DNA from: Mycolicibacterium fluoranthenivorans
Lineage (GTDB): Bacteria > Actinomycetota > Actinomycetes > Mycobacteriales > Mycobacteriaceae
NCBI RefSeq assembly: GCF_011758805.1
Contig: NZ_JAANOW010000001.1
Span: forward strand, 2,108,001-2,172,000
Length of the DNA stretch: 64,000 bases
Reading direction: 5' to 3'
The translations under genes and the position numbers were made by a program. The notes under the pieces were generated by a model. The model made no database searches, was not told the origin of the DNA, and was given only the letters and a program-made list of their open reading frames with translations. Positions 24,615-32,595 of the stretch are shown one piece after another; positions within the stretch are counted from its first letter, which is position 1; each line of letters opens with the position of its first letter.

Positions 24615-25646
24615 TCATGCTCCCTTGATGGACTCGCGGGCGACCATGCGGACGTCGACAGGCTCACCGCTGTTCAGTGACCGGACGCCCGCTTCGCAGA
24701 CCGCGGCCGCGGCGTAACCGTCCCACGCCACCGGCCCGTCGGTGTAATCACCGGTGGTCGCTCCGGCGTGCACGGCATCGACCCAGCGCTGGAATTCGGT
24801 GTCATAGGCCTGCCCGAACCGCTCCCGGAAGCCCGGGGTGATCTGCCCGCCCCACATACCGGTGGCCGTCTTGCGGACCAGGCCGACGTCGAGACCGATG
24901 AACGCCGAACCCTTTTCGCCGACCAGTTCGGTGCGCACCTCATAGGCCACCCCGGTCGTGACGAACAGTTCGACGTCGATGTGCTTTCCCGATGCGGTGC
25001 GCATGATGGCGATCTGCGGATCCTGGATACCTTCGGGTGCTCCGGGATTCGTGGCCGGGCGGATGATCTGGATCGAGGTGATCTCCTCGTCGAACAAGAA
25101 GCGGGTGACGTCCACCTCGTGCACCAGTGAATCGCGGACCACCATCGCCGAATCGAAAGTCGGTGGAACCGCGGGATTGCGGTGCACGCAGTGCAGCACC
25201 AGTGGGCGGCCGAACTCGCCGGCGTCCAGCATGGACTTCAGTTGCGCGTACTCACGATCGAAACGGCGCATGAAGCCGACCTGGATCAGTCGGTTGCCCA
25301 GTTCGGCTTCGCGCTTGACCACGGCGAGCGAGGTCTCCGCATCGGTGGTCAGCGGCTTTTCGCACAGCACCGGCTTGCCATGCTCCAGGCACGCCAACAG
25401 TTGCTTCTCGTGGCTGGGTCCCGGGCTGGCGATCACGACCGCGTCGACTTGCGCGTCGGCGATGGCGTCCAGGGGATCGCCGACTGCACGGCAGTCGGGG
25501 ATGCCTGCGGCGATGGTCTCGGCCTTCTCGGCGAGGTAGTCGTTGACCACGACCACCGCGGCCCCGGAGATACGGGAGGTGATCCGCGCGACGTGGTCGG
25601 CGCCCATGATCCCTACGCCGAGGACGGCAATCTTGATATCGGACAC
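24615..25646 (-). CDS. iolG: Inositol 2-dehydrogenase-like Gfo/Idh/MocA oxidoreductase
   Basis: A 343-aa NAD-dependent oxidoreductase. It has the N-terminal nucleotide motif VLGVGIMGADH, the family EKP signature in VLCEKPLTTD, and a C-terminal alpha/beta domain. I chose the GTG start (VSDIKIAV) because AGGAG lies about 10 nt upstream; the longer frame adds a non-conserved stretch. The next gene upstream on the same strand is an inosose dehydratase-like protein, and a LacI repressor is divergent from both. This supports a role in myo-inositol oxidation to 2-keto-inosose. A different sugar or cyclitol remains possible. Confidence 0.8.
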   Translation of the reverse strand: MSDIKIAVLGVGIMGADHVARITSRISGAAVVVVNDYLAEKAETIAAGIPDCRAVGDPLDAIADAQVDAVVIASPGPSHEKQLLACLEHGKPVLCEKPLTTDAETSLAVVKREAELGNRLIQVGFMRRFDREYAQLKSMLDAGEFGRPLVLHCVHRNPAVPPTFDSAMVVRDSLVHEVDVTRFLFDEEITSIQIIRPATNPGAPEGIQDPQIAIMRTASGKHIDVELFVTTGVAYEVRTELVGEKGSAFIGLDVGLVRKTATGMWGGQITPGFRERFGQAYDTEFQRWVDAVHAGATTGDYTDGPVAWDGYAAAAVCEAGVRSLNSGEPVDVRMVARESIKGA

Positions 25647-25659
25647 GATCTTTCGACTC

Positions 25660-26580
25660 CTAGCGGAAACGGACGGAGGGAATGCCACACGTGCTCAGAT
25701 AGCTCTGGGTGCGTGTGGCGATGGGCAGGGGAGCGTCGACCTCGCAGGGGTACATGTCCTGTTCGACGATCGCGAAGACGTCGATACCGAGCTTGTCGAT
25801 CTCGGCGAGCAGCGGTGGCATCTCCGGAATGCCCAGCGGTGGTTCGGTCATGGCGCCGAGCTTGACGGCCTCGCCGAAGGGTAGGTCCTCGGCCTCGACC
25901 TTGGCGCGCACCTCGGGGTCGACCTGCTTGAGGTGCAGGTAGCCGATCCGCTCCGGGGCTCGCCGGATGATGGCGATGTTGTCACCGCCGCAGTAGCTGA
26001 TATGCCCGGTGTCCAGGCACAGGTTGACGAACTCGCCGTCGGTGCCGTCGAGGAAGCGGTAGACGTTCTCCTCGGTGTCCACGTGGCTGTCGGCATGCGG
26101 GTGGTATTGCGCACGCACGCCGTACTTCTCGAACATGGCCTTGCCCAGCTCGTTCATTCCGCGGGTCTTCTGGTGCCACTGCTCGGGGGTGAGGTGGCGA
26201 TCCTCGAGCACCGCTCCGGTGGCCGGGTCGCGCCACATCTCGGGAATGACGACGACGTGCGTACCGCCCACGGCGGCGGTCAGTTTCGCGACATCCTCGA
26301 CCTGGCGCCAGACCGAGTCCCAATTCTCGGCCGCACGAGGTCCGTCCCGATGCAGATGCTCGAAGACCGTGCCGGCGGACAGCTTCAGGTTGCGCTCGGC
26401 CAGTTCGTCGGAGAGCCGCTTCGGGTCGGTGGGCAGGTAGCCGAACGGGCCCAGCTCGATCCACTGGTGACCGGATTCGGCGACCTCGTCCAGGAATCGG
26501 GTGTACGGCGTCTGATTCGGGTCGTCGGGAAACCACACACCCCAGGAATCCGGTGCGGAGCCGACAAGAATCGTGCCCAT
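25660..26580 (-). CDS. iolE: Inosose dehydratase-like TIM-barrel protein (IolE type)
   Basis: A 306-aa xylose-isomerase-like barrel. It begins MGTILVGSAPDSWGVWFPDD, like IolE proteins that dehydrate 2-keto-myo-inositol. Probable metal or catalytic residues lie in WIELGPFGYLP, VIPEMWRD, YHPHADSHVDTEENV, LCLDTGH and YLHLKQVDPEV. AAAGGA lies about 10 nt before the ATG. It is the first gene of a two-gene operon with the iolG-like gene (13-bp gap). It faces the LacI gene across 180 bp that contain two palindromic operators. Confidence 0.8.
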   Translation of the reverse strand: MGTILVGSAPDSWGVWFPDDPNQTPYTRFLDEVAESGHQWIELGPFGYLPTDPKRLSDELAERNLKLSAGTVFEHLHRDGPRAAENWDSVWRQVEDVAKLTAAVGGTHVVVIPEMWRDPATGAVLEDRHLTPEQWHQKTRGMNELGKAMFEKYGVRAQYHPHADSHVDTEENVYRFLDGTDGEFVNLCLDTGHISYCGGDNIAIIRRAPERIGYLHLKQVDPEVRAKVEAEDLPFGEAVKLGAMTEPPLGIPEMPPLLAEIDKLGIDVFAIVEQDMYPCEVDAPLPIATRTQSYLSTCGIPSVRFR

Positions 26581-26675
26581 CGGGGAATGTCCTTTCGCTG
26601 ATCAGTCGCGGCGGGTGTACCGGCCCAGGAGGCGATCGTCTGTGGCCGGCTTGCGGGGCGCCGCGCTGCGCCGAT

Positions 26676-26702
26676 CTAACGCGCGTTAGTAACGCGCGTT
26701 AG
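26676..26702. promoter_or_regulatory. Two tandem palindromic operators for the LacI regulator
   Basis: TAACGCGCGTTA occurs twice, at 26677-26688 and 26690-26701, one base apart (centres 13 bp apart). Each is a perfect palindrome with a central CG, as in LacI-family sites. A good -10 hexamer for the regulator gene, TACTAT, follows at 26706-26711, so a bound repressor would cover the promoter core. Its position between divergent genes suggests control of both the inositol pair and the regulator. Confidence 0.8.
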
Positions 26703-26760
26703 GGCTACTATGGGTCCTTCGATGGGGGTGTGTCAACCGTCACGTCGGATAGGAGGTGCG

Positions 26761-27816
26761 ATGCCCACTGCGCCGCGCCACGGCGCATCGCCGCGCCGCC
26801 CGACGATGGCCGAGGTCGCCGCTCGCGCCGGTGTGTCCCGGACTCTGGTGTCCTTCATCCTGGACGGCAAACCGGGCGCCAGCGAGGAGACCCGGCAGCG
26901 CGTGCTCACCATCGCCGAGGAGATCGGTTACCGGCCCGACTCGGCGGCCCGCGGCCTCGCCCTCGGGCGTAGTCGCACGCTCGGCGTGTTGACCGATGTC
27001 CGTCAGCTGTTCCAGGCCGAGTTGGTGACCGGTATCTACCCGGCCGCCGAAGAGTTGGGCTATGAGGTGCTGCTGACGACGAACCTGTCCGACCGCCCCG
27101 AATCGGTCCCGGTGAATGCGCTGCTGAGTCACCGGTGCGGCAGCTTGGTGCTACTGGCGCCCACGTCCGGAGTCGACTATCTGACCACCCTGGCGTCCGA
27201 GGTGCCCGTCGTCGTGGTGGGCCCCCGGCTTCCTGCCGAAGCGCTGCGCGACGGGCTGAATCTGGCCTCGGTGCGCACCGATGACGCCCAGGGGACGAGG
27301 GAAGCGGTCGACTATCTGGTCGCCCTGGGGCACAAGGACATCGTGCATGTCGACGGCGGCGAGGACGCGGGCTCGCCTGAGCGTCGCCGTGGTTACCGTG
27401 CCGCCATGCAGGCGCACGGTCTCGGCGACCGAATCGACGTCATCGCCGGCGCGCACACCGAGGAGGGGGGCGCCGCCGCCGCGCGGGAACTGCTCGCCCG
27501 CCCGGACCTGCCGACCGCCGTGCTGGCCAGTAACGACCGCAGTGCACTGGGCCTGCTCGACGTCCTGACCCGCGCCGGCGTCGACATCCCCGGCGATCTC
27601 TCACTGGTGGGATTCGATGACAGCCGGCTCTCGGACTATCCGCGGATCGACCTGACCACGGTGCATCAGGATGCCCCCGGCTTGGCCCGGCACGCGGTGC
27701 GGCTGGCGGTCGAGCTCCTGGAGCAGCGGTGTGGCGGGCCCAAAGAGATTGTGCTGGAAGCCGAACTCGTCGTCCGCGGTACCAGCGGCGTGCCGCGCTC
27801 GCGAGCCCGGCGGTAG
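26761..27816 (+). CDS. LacI-family transcriptional regulator
   Basis: A 351-aa regulator. The N-terminal helix-turn-helix (MAEVAARAGVSRTLVSFILDG, with the LacI hinge RVLTIAEEIGYRPD) precedes a periplasmic-binding-protein-like sensor domain running to VPRSRARR. I chose the ATG at 26761 with AGGAGG just upstream. An in-frame ATG at 26710 overlaps the predicted -10 box and is unlikely. Divergent from iolE/iolG, it is probably their repressor with an inositol-derived inducer, and probably autoregulated through the two palindromes upstream. Confidence 0.85.
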   Translation: MPTAPRHGASPRRPTMAEVAARAGVSRTLVSFILDGKPGASEETRQRVLTIAEEIGYRPDSAARGLALGRSRTLGVLTDVRQLFQAELVTGIYPAAEELGYEVLLTTNLSDRPESVPVNALLSHRCGSLVLLAPTSGVDYLTTLASEVPVVVVGPRLPAEALRDGLNLASVRTDDAQGTREAVDYLVALGHKDIVHVDGGEDAGSPERRRGYRAAMQAHGLGDRIDVIAGAHTEEGGAAAARELLARPDLPTAVLASNDRSALGLLDVLTRAGVDIPGDLSLVGFDDSRLSDYPRIDLTTVHQDAPGLARHAVRLAVELLEQRCGGPKEIVLEAELVVRGTSGVPRSRARR

Positions 27817-27826
27817 TGTCCCTGCC

Positions 27827-28594
27827 ATGGTGAACTTCGCGCTGCGGTCCTGTGGCCTGCGCGGGCACGCGACGTTCGCGCCCGATGAGCCCGAATTGCG
27901 GGAACGGCTTCGGGTGGACACCCCGGTCGGTGAGGCCTGGCGATGCCTGCGCTGCGAGACGTTCGTGGTCGGCCCGCCGCGCGGGCACGGTCCCGCCGAC
28001 ACCGCGCCCGAGGTGCCGCGTGGCCGCCTGCTCCGGGACCGGACATTGATGCGGATTCTGGCCGCCGAACGGGTGATCCGCGCGCTGCTGCTGCTCCTGG
28101 CCGCGGGTGGGGTGCTCAAGGTTCGCGGTGAACGGGAGCACCTGAAGCAGGCCTTCGAGGACGAGCTTCCGCTGCTGCGCCCCTTGGCCGATCAGATCGG
28201 CTGGAATCTGGACGATTCCAAGATCATCCGTCATATCGGCGACGCGTTCTCCCTGTCGTCGACCACGTTGTTGTGGATCGCGATCGGGTTGGCCGCCTAC
28301 GCCGGCACCCAACTGGTCGAGGCGACCGGTCTGTGGCTGATGAAGCGCTGGGGTGAGTATTTCGCGGTCGTGGCGACCAGTGCTTTCCTGCCGCTGGAGA
28401 TCTATGAACTGACCGAGAAGGTGACCGTGCTGCGGGTGGCGGCGGTGGTCATCAACGTGATCGCAGTGGTGTGGCTGCTGTGGAGCAAGCGGCTGTTCGG
28501 CCTCAACGGCGGGGCCGCGGCGTACTGGGCCGAGCACCACACCGAGAGCCTGATGAGCGTGGAGCGGGCCGGCCTGGAAGGTGCGACGCAGTAG
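27827..28594 (+). CDS. DUF2127-like membrane protein
   Basis: A 255-aa protein starting 10 bp after the LacI gene. The N-terminal 65 residues are polar and contain a CLRCE pair plus an upstream Cys (SCGLRGH), a possible small zinc knuckle. The rest has about four hydrophobic segments: RALLLLLAAGGVL, LLWIAIGLAAYAGTQLVEATGLWL, YFAVVATSAFLPLEIYEL and VAAVVINVIAVVWLLW. The TGLWLMKRWGEYFAVVATSAFLPLEIYEL stretch resembles DUF2127. Function unknown. It may be read through from the LacI gene. Confidence 0.72.
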   Translation: MVNFALRSCGLRGHATFAPDEPELRERLRVDTPVGEAWRCLRCETFVVGPPRGHGPADTAPEVPRGRLLRDRTLMRILAAERVIRALLLLLAAGGVLKVRGEREHLKQAFEDELPLLRPLADQIGWNLDDSKIIRHIGDAFSLSSTTLLWIAIGLAAYAGTQLVEATGLWLMKRWGEYFAVVATSAFLPLEIYELTEKVTVLRVAAVVINVIAVVWLLWSKRLFGLNGGAAAYWAEHHTESLMSVERAGLEGATQ

Positions 28595-28600
28595 CAGGGC

Positions 28601-30058
28601 TCAGCCCATCTGGCGCCGCGCATACTGCCGCACAGCTTCTTTCGCGATCTTGCCGTTGCTGGTCAACGGTAGGGCCTCGACGAACAGGACATGTCGGGGG
28701 CGTTTGAATCCGGCGAGGCTGCCGCGCACCAGCTCGACGAGATCCGCGGCGCTCACCGGGCTGCCGGACCGGGCCACGACCACCGCGCAGATCGCCTCGC
28801 CCCAATACGGATCGGGTACGCCGACCACCGCAACCTGCTCCACGTCCGGATGCCGCGACAGCACGTCCTCGACCTCCCGGGAGGACACGTTCTCCCCACC
28901 GGTGATGATCACATCCTTGAGGCGATCGGATACCACCAGGCGACCATTCTCATCGAGCCGGCCGATATCCCCGGTGTGCAACCAGCCGTCGACCGTGGCC
29001 GGCAGATCCGGCCAGTAACCCGCGGCGACCTGTTCGCCGCGCACCAGGATCTCACCGATCGGCCCGGGGCCGGCGATGCGTATCTGCACCCCGGAGTGCG
29101 GATGGCCGGCGGTCGCCAGAATCGCCGCGTCCCCGGACCGGTGTTCGTCGGGTCCGAGAAAGGTGATGTTGCCGCCGGTTTCGGTCATCCCGTAACCCTG
29201 ATGAAATCCCACCCCGAGGCGGGCGACGGCCCGGTGCAACAGGTCGGCCGGGATCGCGGCCGAACCATAGGCGATATCGCGCAGGGTGGGCAGCTCGGTC
29301 CCGGTGTCCTCGAGATGGGCCAGCAGGGCGTGCAGCATCGTCGGGGCCAGCGAGCAGGACGTCACACCGTGGGTGTTGACCGCATCGGTGAAGGCGTCCG
29401 GCCGAAACGCCGGTACCGGGAGCACTGTCGAGCCGGCCGCATGGTGCACCAGCATGTTGTAGCCGGCGATGTGACACATGGGGAAGGGCAACAGGTAGAC
29501 CCCGTCGGCACGGACCGACCGACCGGCGATGGTCCCGCGCGCGGCGGCCAGCAGTGAACGGTGGGTATGTATGACACCCTTGGGTTTTCCGGTCGAGCCG
29601 CTGGTGAACAGCAGCCAGGCGGCGTCGTCCGGCGCGACCACCGGGGTGGCCGGCGGATCCGGAAGATCGTGGCACCGCATGCTGTCGAACGGCACCAACC
29701 GGTGTCCGCTGCCGGCCAGCGGTGCCAGGTAGCCGGGATCGCCGAGCACAAGGGCCGGCCGGACCGATGCCAGCTGGTCGAGTTGTTCGGTGCTGCCGAG
29801 CCGTTGGTTGATCAGCACCAGCACGCGACCGCTGCGCGGGACCGCGTAGTACACCCTGGCATAGTCGGCGCCGTTGTCGGCGATGACGGCTATCCGGTCA
29901 CCGGAGCTGCTGTGGGCCGCCACCCACGCCGCGGTGCGGCAGATCTGGGTGTCGAACTGCGCGAAGCTGATCGAGGTCCCGTCGGGGCCGATGAGGGCGG
30001 GCCGGTCGGGTGTCTCGGCGGCGACCGCGGTGATCAGTTCGTGCAGGAGGGCGGTCAC
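28601..30058 (-). CDS. Class I adenylate-forming acyl-CoA synthetase (FadD-like)
   Basis: A 485-aa AMP-binding enzyme with the P-loop [18 protein letters not shown], a Y-G-M-T-E motif (GYGMTETGGN), the hinge region LHTGDIGRLDENG and the C-terminal catalytic Lys in LTSNGKIAKEA. It activates a carboxylic acid as acyl-AMP and transfers it to CoA; the substrate is not predictable. It starts at a GTG whose last bases overlap the stop of a 39-aa ORF (GTGA), and a TetR gene lies upstream on the same strand. It is probably translated and regulated as part of that unit. Confidence 0.85.
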   Translation of the reverse strand: MTALLHELITAVAAETPDRPALIGPDGTSISFAQFDTQICRTAAWVAAHSSSGDRIAVIADNGADYARVYYAVPRSGRVLVLINQRLGSTEQLDQLASVRPALVLGDPGYLAPLAGSGHRLVPFDSMRCHDLPDPPATPVVAPDDAAWLLFTSGSTGKPKGVIHTHRSLLAAARGTIAGRSVRADGVYLLPFPMCHIAGYNMLVHHAAGSTVLPVPAFRPDAFTDAVNTHGVTSCSLAPTMLHALLAHLEDTGTELPTLRDIAYGSAAIPADLLHRAVARLGVGFHQGYGMTETGGNITFLGPDEHRSGDAAILATAGHPHSGVQIRIAGPGPIGEILVRGEQVAAGYWPDLPATVDGWLHTGDIGRLDENGRLVVSDRLKDVIITGGENVSSREVEDVLSRHPDVEQVAVVGVPDPYWGEAICAVVVARSGSPVSAADLVELVRGSLAGFKRPRHVLFVEALPLTSNGKIAKEAVRQYARRQMG

Positions 30059-30174
30059 AGGTCACCGATGCTGATGATGCTGTCCTGAACGGCGCGGGCC
30101 GCCAACACGGCCTTGGCCGGGGCGATGTTGAGTCGACCGGCGACCAGATCCTTGCTCTCGAATGAGGTGTCCAT
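30055..30174 (-). CDS. 39-aa ORF coupled to the acyl-CoA synthetase
   Basis: Its stop codon overlaps the GTG of the synthetase by 4 bases. The product runs MDTSFESKDLVAGRLNIAPA and onward to QDSIISIGDL, with an alanine-rich middle and no membrane segment. An in-frame ATG 12 bases upstream would give 43 aa. No clear Shine-Dalgarno is visible. It may be a small protein, a translational-coupling leader, or a remnant of a longer gene. I do not recognise a family. Confidence 0.4.
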   Translation of the reverse strand: MDTSFESKDLVAGRLNIAPAKAVLAARAVQDSIISIGDL

Positions 30175-30228
30175 GCTGCGCTGCATTCTGACGGAGCCGG
30201 AGCTCGGGTGCAGGGGCAATCGGGCTCG

Positions 30229-30822
30229 TCAGTCGCTGTCGGGCAGCAGCAACGACAGCATGGTGTCAAGGCGGTCCGCCATGGCGTGATAGCTCATGAC
30301 GCGGGTCTGCACCTGCAGCAGCGCGCCCCAGAAGAGCGTCTCGCAGGTGTCCATGACCTCCGGCCACGCGCCCATCCCCAGGGCCGCGGCCGTGCGCCGG
30401 CGCACTTCGGCGGCAACACGGGTGCGAATAGCTGCCACCGCATCGTCGTCATCGCGCAACAAAGCGCGGGCACAGGCCGAGGCCAACAGAGGTTCCTCGG
30501 CCAGCACCAAGGTGAGCGCGCGCAGCTGCGTGCCGACCCGGGTCCGGACGTCGGCGTCGGGATCGACGATCAGCGGCAGTTCGTACACCCGGGCGAGATA
30601 CAGCTGGGCGAACATCGCGTCGACCGACGGGAAATGTGCGGACACCGCCGACGGCGCGATGCGGGCGCGGGTGGCCAGCTCGCTGAGTGACAGCTCGGCG
30701 CGCGCATCGAGGATCGCGGCAGCGGCGCCGAACACCTGCTGGTGTGTCTGCTTGAGCCGAACGACCGGATCGTGAACGCGATCCTGCAGGAAGGTGACAT
30801 CAGCCACCGCTGGGCTGGACAT
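30229..30822 (-). CDS. TetR-family transcriptional regulator
   Basis: A 197-aa regulator with an N-terminal HTH (LSLSELATRARIAPSAVSAHFPSVDAMF) and a divergent ligand-binding domain. I start at MSSPAVAD; the frame runs 18 codons further upstream, without conserved sequence and across the operator. A palindrome overlaps this ATG and a second copy lies before the divergent fprB gene. It probably represses itself, the downstream synthetase operon and fprB. Confidence 0.82.
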   Translation of the reverse strand: MSSPAVADVTFLQDRVHDPVVRLKQTHQQVFGAAAAILDARAELSLSELATRARIAPSAVSAHFPSVDAMFAQLYLARVYELPLIVDPDADVRTRVGTQLRALTLVLAEEPLLASACARALLRDDDDAVAAIRTRVAAEVRRRTAAALGMGAWPEVMDTCETLFWGALLQVQTRVMSYHAMADRLDTMLSLLLPDSD

Positions 30823-30830
30823 GTGTCCAG
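30815..30830. promoter_or_regulatory. Palindromic operator at the TetR start codon
   Basis: CTGGACATGTGTCCAG: 7-bp arms CTGGACA/TGTCCAG around two bases, overlapping the ATG of the TetR gene. A near copy occurs 142 bp away before fprB. Confidence 0.6.
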
Positions 30831-30956
30831 GGTATAGGCGCACCGTCTGATTAGCAATCGCTGGCCAAAAAGACATCCTTACGTGCCTCTTTAGGCACCC
30901 CTCTTGTTATCTCGACTCTGCTGCGCCGTGTCGTAGGTGACATCCAGCTAGGATTA

Positions 30957-30972
30957 CCGGACAAGTGTCCAG
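30957..30972. promoter_or_regulatory. Second copy of the TetR-associated operator, upstream of fprB
   Basis: CCGGACAAGTGTCCAG, one arm mismatch from the site at the TetR start. It lies 30 bp before the fprB ATG, in the promoter zone of that gene. Confidence 0.6.
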
Positions 30973-31002
30973 TAACATTCGGGTGACGCTGAAGGGGATG
31001 CC

Positions 31003-32595
31003 ATGAGCTACGTGATCACGCAGAACTGCTGCAAGGACGCCAGTTGCATACCGGTCTGCCCGGTCGACTGCATCCGTCCCGTCGAGGGCGATGACACGGA
31101 CATGCTCTACATCGACCCGGACTCGTGTATCGACTGCGGCGCATGCTTCGACGAGTGCCCCGTCGATGCCATCCACTACGAAGACGACCTGCCGCCCGGG
31201 CAGGAGCGCTTCCGGGAGATCAACGCCGCGTACTTCGAGCGGTATCCGCTGCAGCCCGACACCGCGCCGCTGCGGCCTTCCCGGCCCGCCGTCCCGACCG
31301 GCGCTCTGCGGGTCGCGATCGTGGGTGCCGGGCCGGCCGCCTGCTACGCCGCGGCCGAGTTGATCGCCATCGACGGTGTCGAGGTCAACCTCTTCGAACG
31401 ACTGCCGACACCGTTCGGTCTGATCCGGGCGGGGGTGGCGCCCGATCACCAGCACACCAAGTCGGTGGTGAACCTCTTCGAGCGGGTCTTCACCAATCGG
31501 CGGTTCGGTTGTCATCTCGGCGTCGAGATCGGCCGTGACCTCACCCATGAGGATCTACTGGCGCATCACCACGCCGTCATCTATGCGGTCGGTGCCGCGA
31601 CCAGTCGTGCGCTCGGTATCCCCGGTGAGGACCTTCCCGGCAGCCACCCGGCCGCCGATTTCGTGGGTTGGTACAACGGCCATCCCGATCACGCCGGCCG
31701 GGTCTTCGATCTCGACACCGAACGTGCCGTGATCGTCGGCAACGGCAATGTCGCGTTGGACGTCGCACGCATGCTGCTGATGGACCGGGACGCGTTGGCG
31801 GCCACGGACATCGCCGAGCACGCCCTGGAAGTCCTGCGTACCAGCGCGATCCGGGAAGTGGTGATTCTGGGACGGCGTGGAATCGCCGACGCCGCCTTCT
31901 CGGTGGGGGAGTTCCTCGCGCTCGGGCACCTCGACGGGGTCGATATCGTCATCGACGGCGACCTCTCCGATCCGGCCGACGGCGAGCGAAGCGACGGAGA
32001 GAGATTCGGCGCGGCGCTGAAGCTCGACATCGCCCGCGAATACGCGGGTCGGGCACAGACACCTGGGAACAAGCGAATCATGTTCCGCTTCAACACGACT
32101 CCGCAGGAGATCCTCGGTAGCGGCGTCGCGCAGGGGTTGCGGGTCGCCCGTGGCGGCAGCACCGAGACACTGGCGACCGGATTGATCCTGCGGTCCATCG
32201 GCTATCGCGGGCTCGCGGTCGACGGGCTCCCGTTCGACGAGGCCGCCGGCGTGGTGCCCAACGAGGACGGTCGGGTGTCCGGTGTGCGGGGAAGCTATGT
32301 CACCGGCTGGATCAAACGCGGTCCGCGGGGCGTCATCGGCACCAACCGGACCTGCGCGGTGCAAACCGTGGACGCGCTCTGGCAGGACCACCTCGACGGT
32401 GCGTTGCCACGCGATGTGGCCGAACCGGCGGCACTGCGAAAGCTGCTGGCGGACCGCGGGATCCGGCCCCTGGACTGGTCGGGATGGCGGGCGATCGACG
32501 GCGCCGAACGTGACCGCGGCGCCGCGGCATCACGTCCCCGGGTCAAGTTCATCGCCATCGAGGACCTGCATGCCGCGGCGCTGGCCGACAGCTGA
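31003..32595 (+). CDS. fprB: Ferredoxin/ferredoxin-NADP reductase fusion (FprB type)
   Basis: A 530-aa two-part protein. Residues 1-60 form a bacterial ferredoxin with the Cys pattern of a 7Fe or 2x4Fe cluster (Cys 9/10, 15, 19, 23, then 42, 45, 48, 52). Residues from about 103 are an adrenodoxin-reductase-like flavoprotein with FAD motif VAIVGAGPAACYAAAE and NADP motif VIVGNGNVALDVARML. It moves electrons from NADPH to ferredoxin-dependent P450s or desaturases. AAGGGG precedes the ATG. About residues 325-331 (DGERSDGER) are encoded by a copy of the dispersed GAGCGAAGCGAC repeat. It is divergent from a TetR gene with a matching operator. Confidence 0.88.
   Translation: MSYVITQNCCKDASCIPVCPVDCIRPVEGDDTDMLYIDPDSCIDCGACFDECPVDAIHYEDDLPPGQERFREINAAYFERYPLQPDTAPLRPSRPAVPTGALRVAIVGAGPAACYAAAELIAIDGVEVNLFERLPTPFGLIRAGVAPDHQHTKSVVNLFERVFTNRRFGCHLGVEIGRDLTHEDLLAHHHAVIYAVGAATSRALGIPGEDLPGSHPAADFVGWYNGHPDHAGRVFDLDTERAVIVGNGNVALDVARMLLMDRDALAATDIAEHALEVLRTSAIREVVILGRRGIADAAFSVGEFLALGHLDGVDIVIDGDLSDPADGERSDGERFGAALKLDIAREYAGRAQTPGNKRIMFRFNTTPQEILGSGVAQGLRVARGGSTETLATGLILRSIGYRGLAVDGLPFDEAAGVVPNEDGRVSGVRGSYVTGWIKRGPRGVIGTNRTCAVQTVDALWQDHLDGALPRDVAEPAALRKLLADRGIRPLDWSGWRAIDGAERDRGAAASRPRVKFIAIEDLHAAALADS
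31981..31998 (+). repeat. Dispersed GAGCGAAGCGAC-type repeat, inside fprB
   Basis: GGCGAGCGAAGCGACGGA, the same core as copies in the NRPS (reverse strand), at 46135 and at 63155. It encodes GERSDG within fprB and keeps the frame. Confidence 0.7.

Noticed and set aside
26710..26760. Earlier LacI start codon at 26710
   Set aside because: It lies inside the predicted -10 hexamer, while the ATG at 26761 has AGGAGG just upstream.
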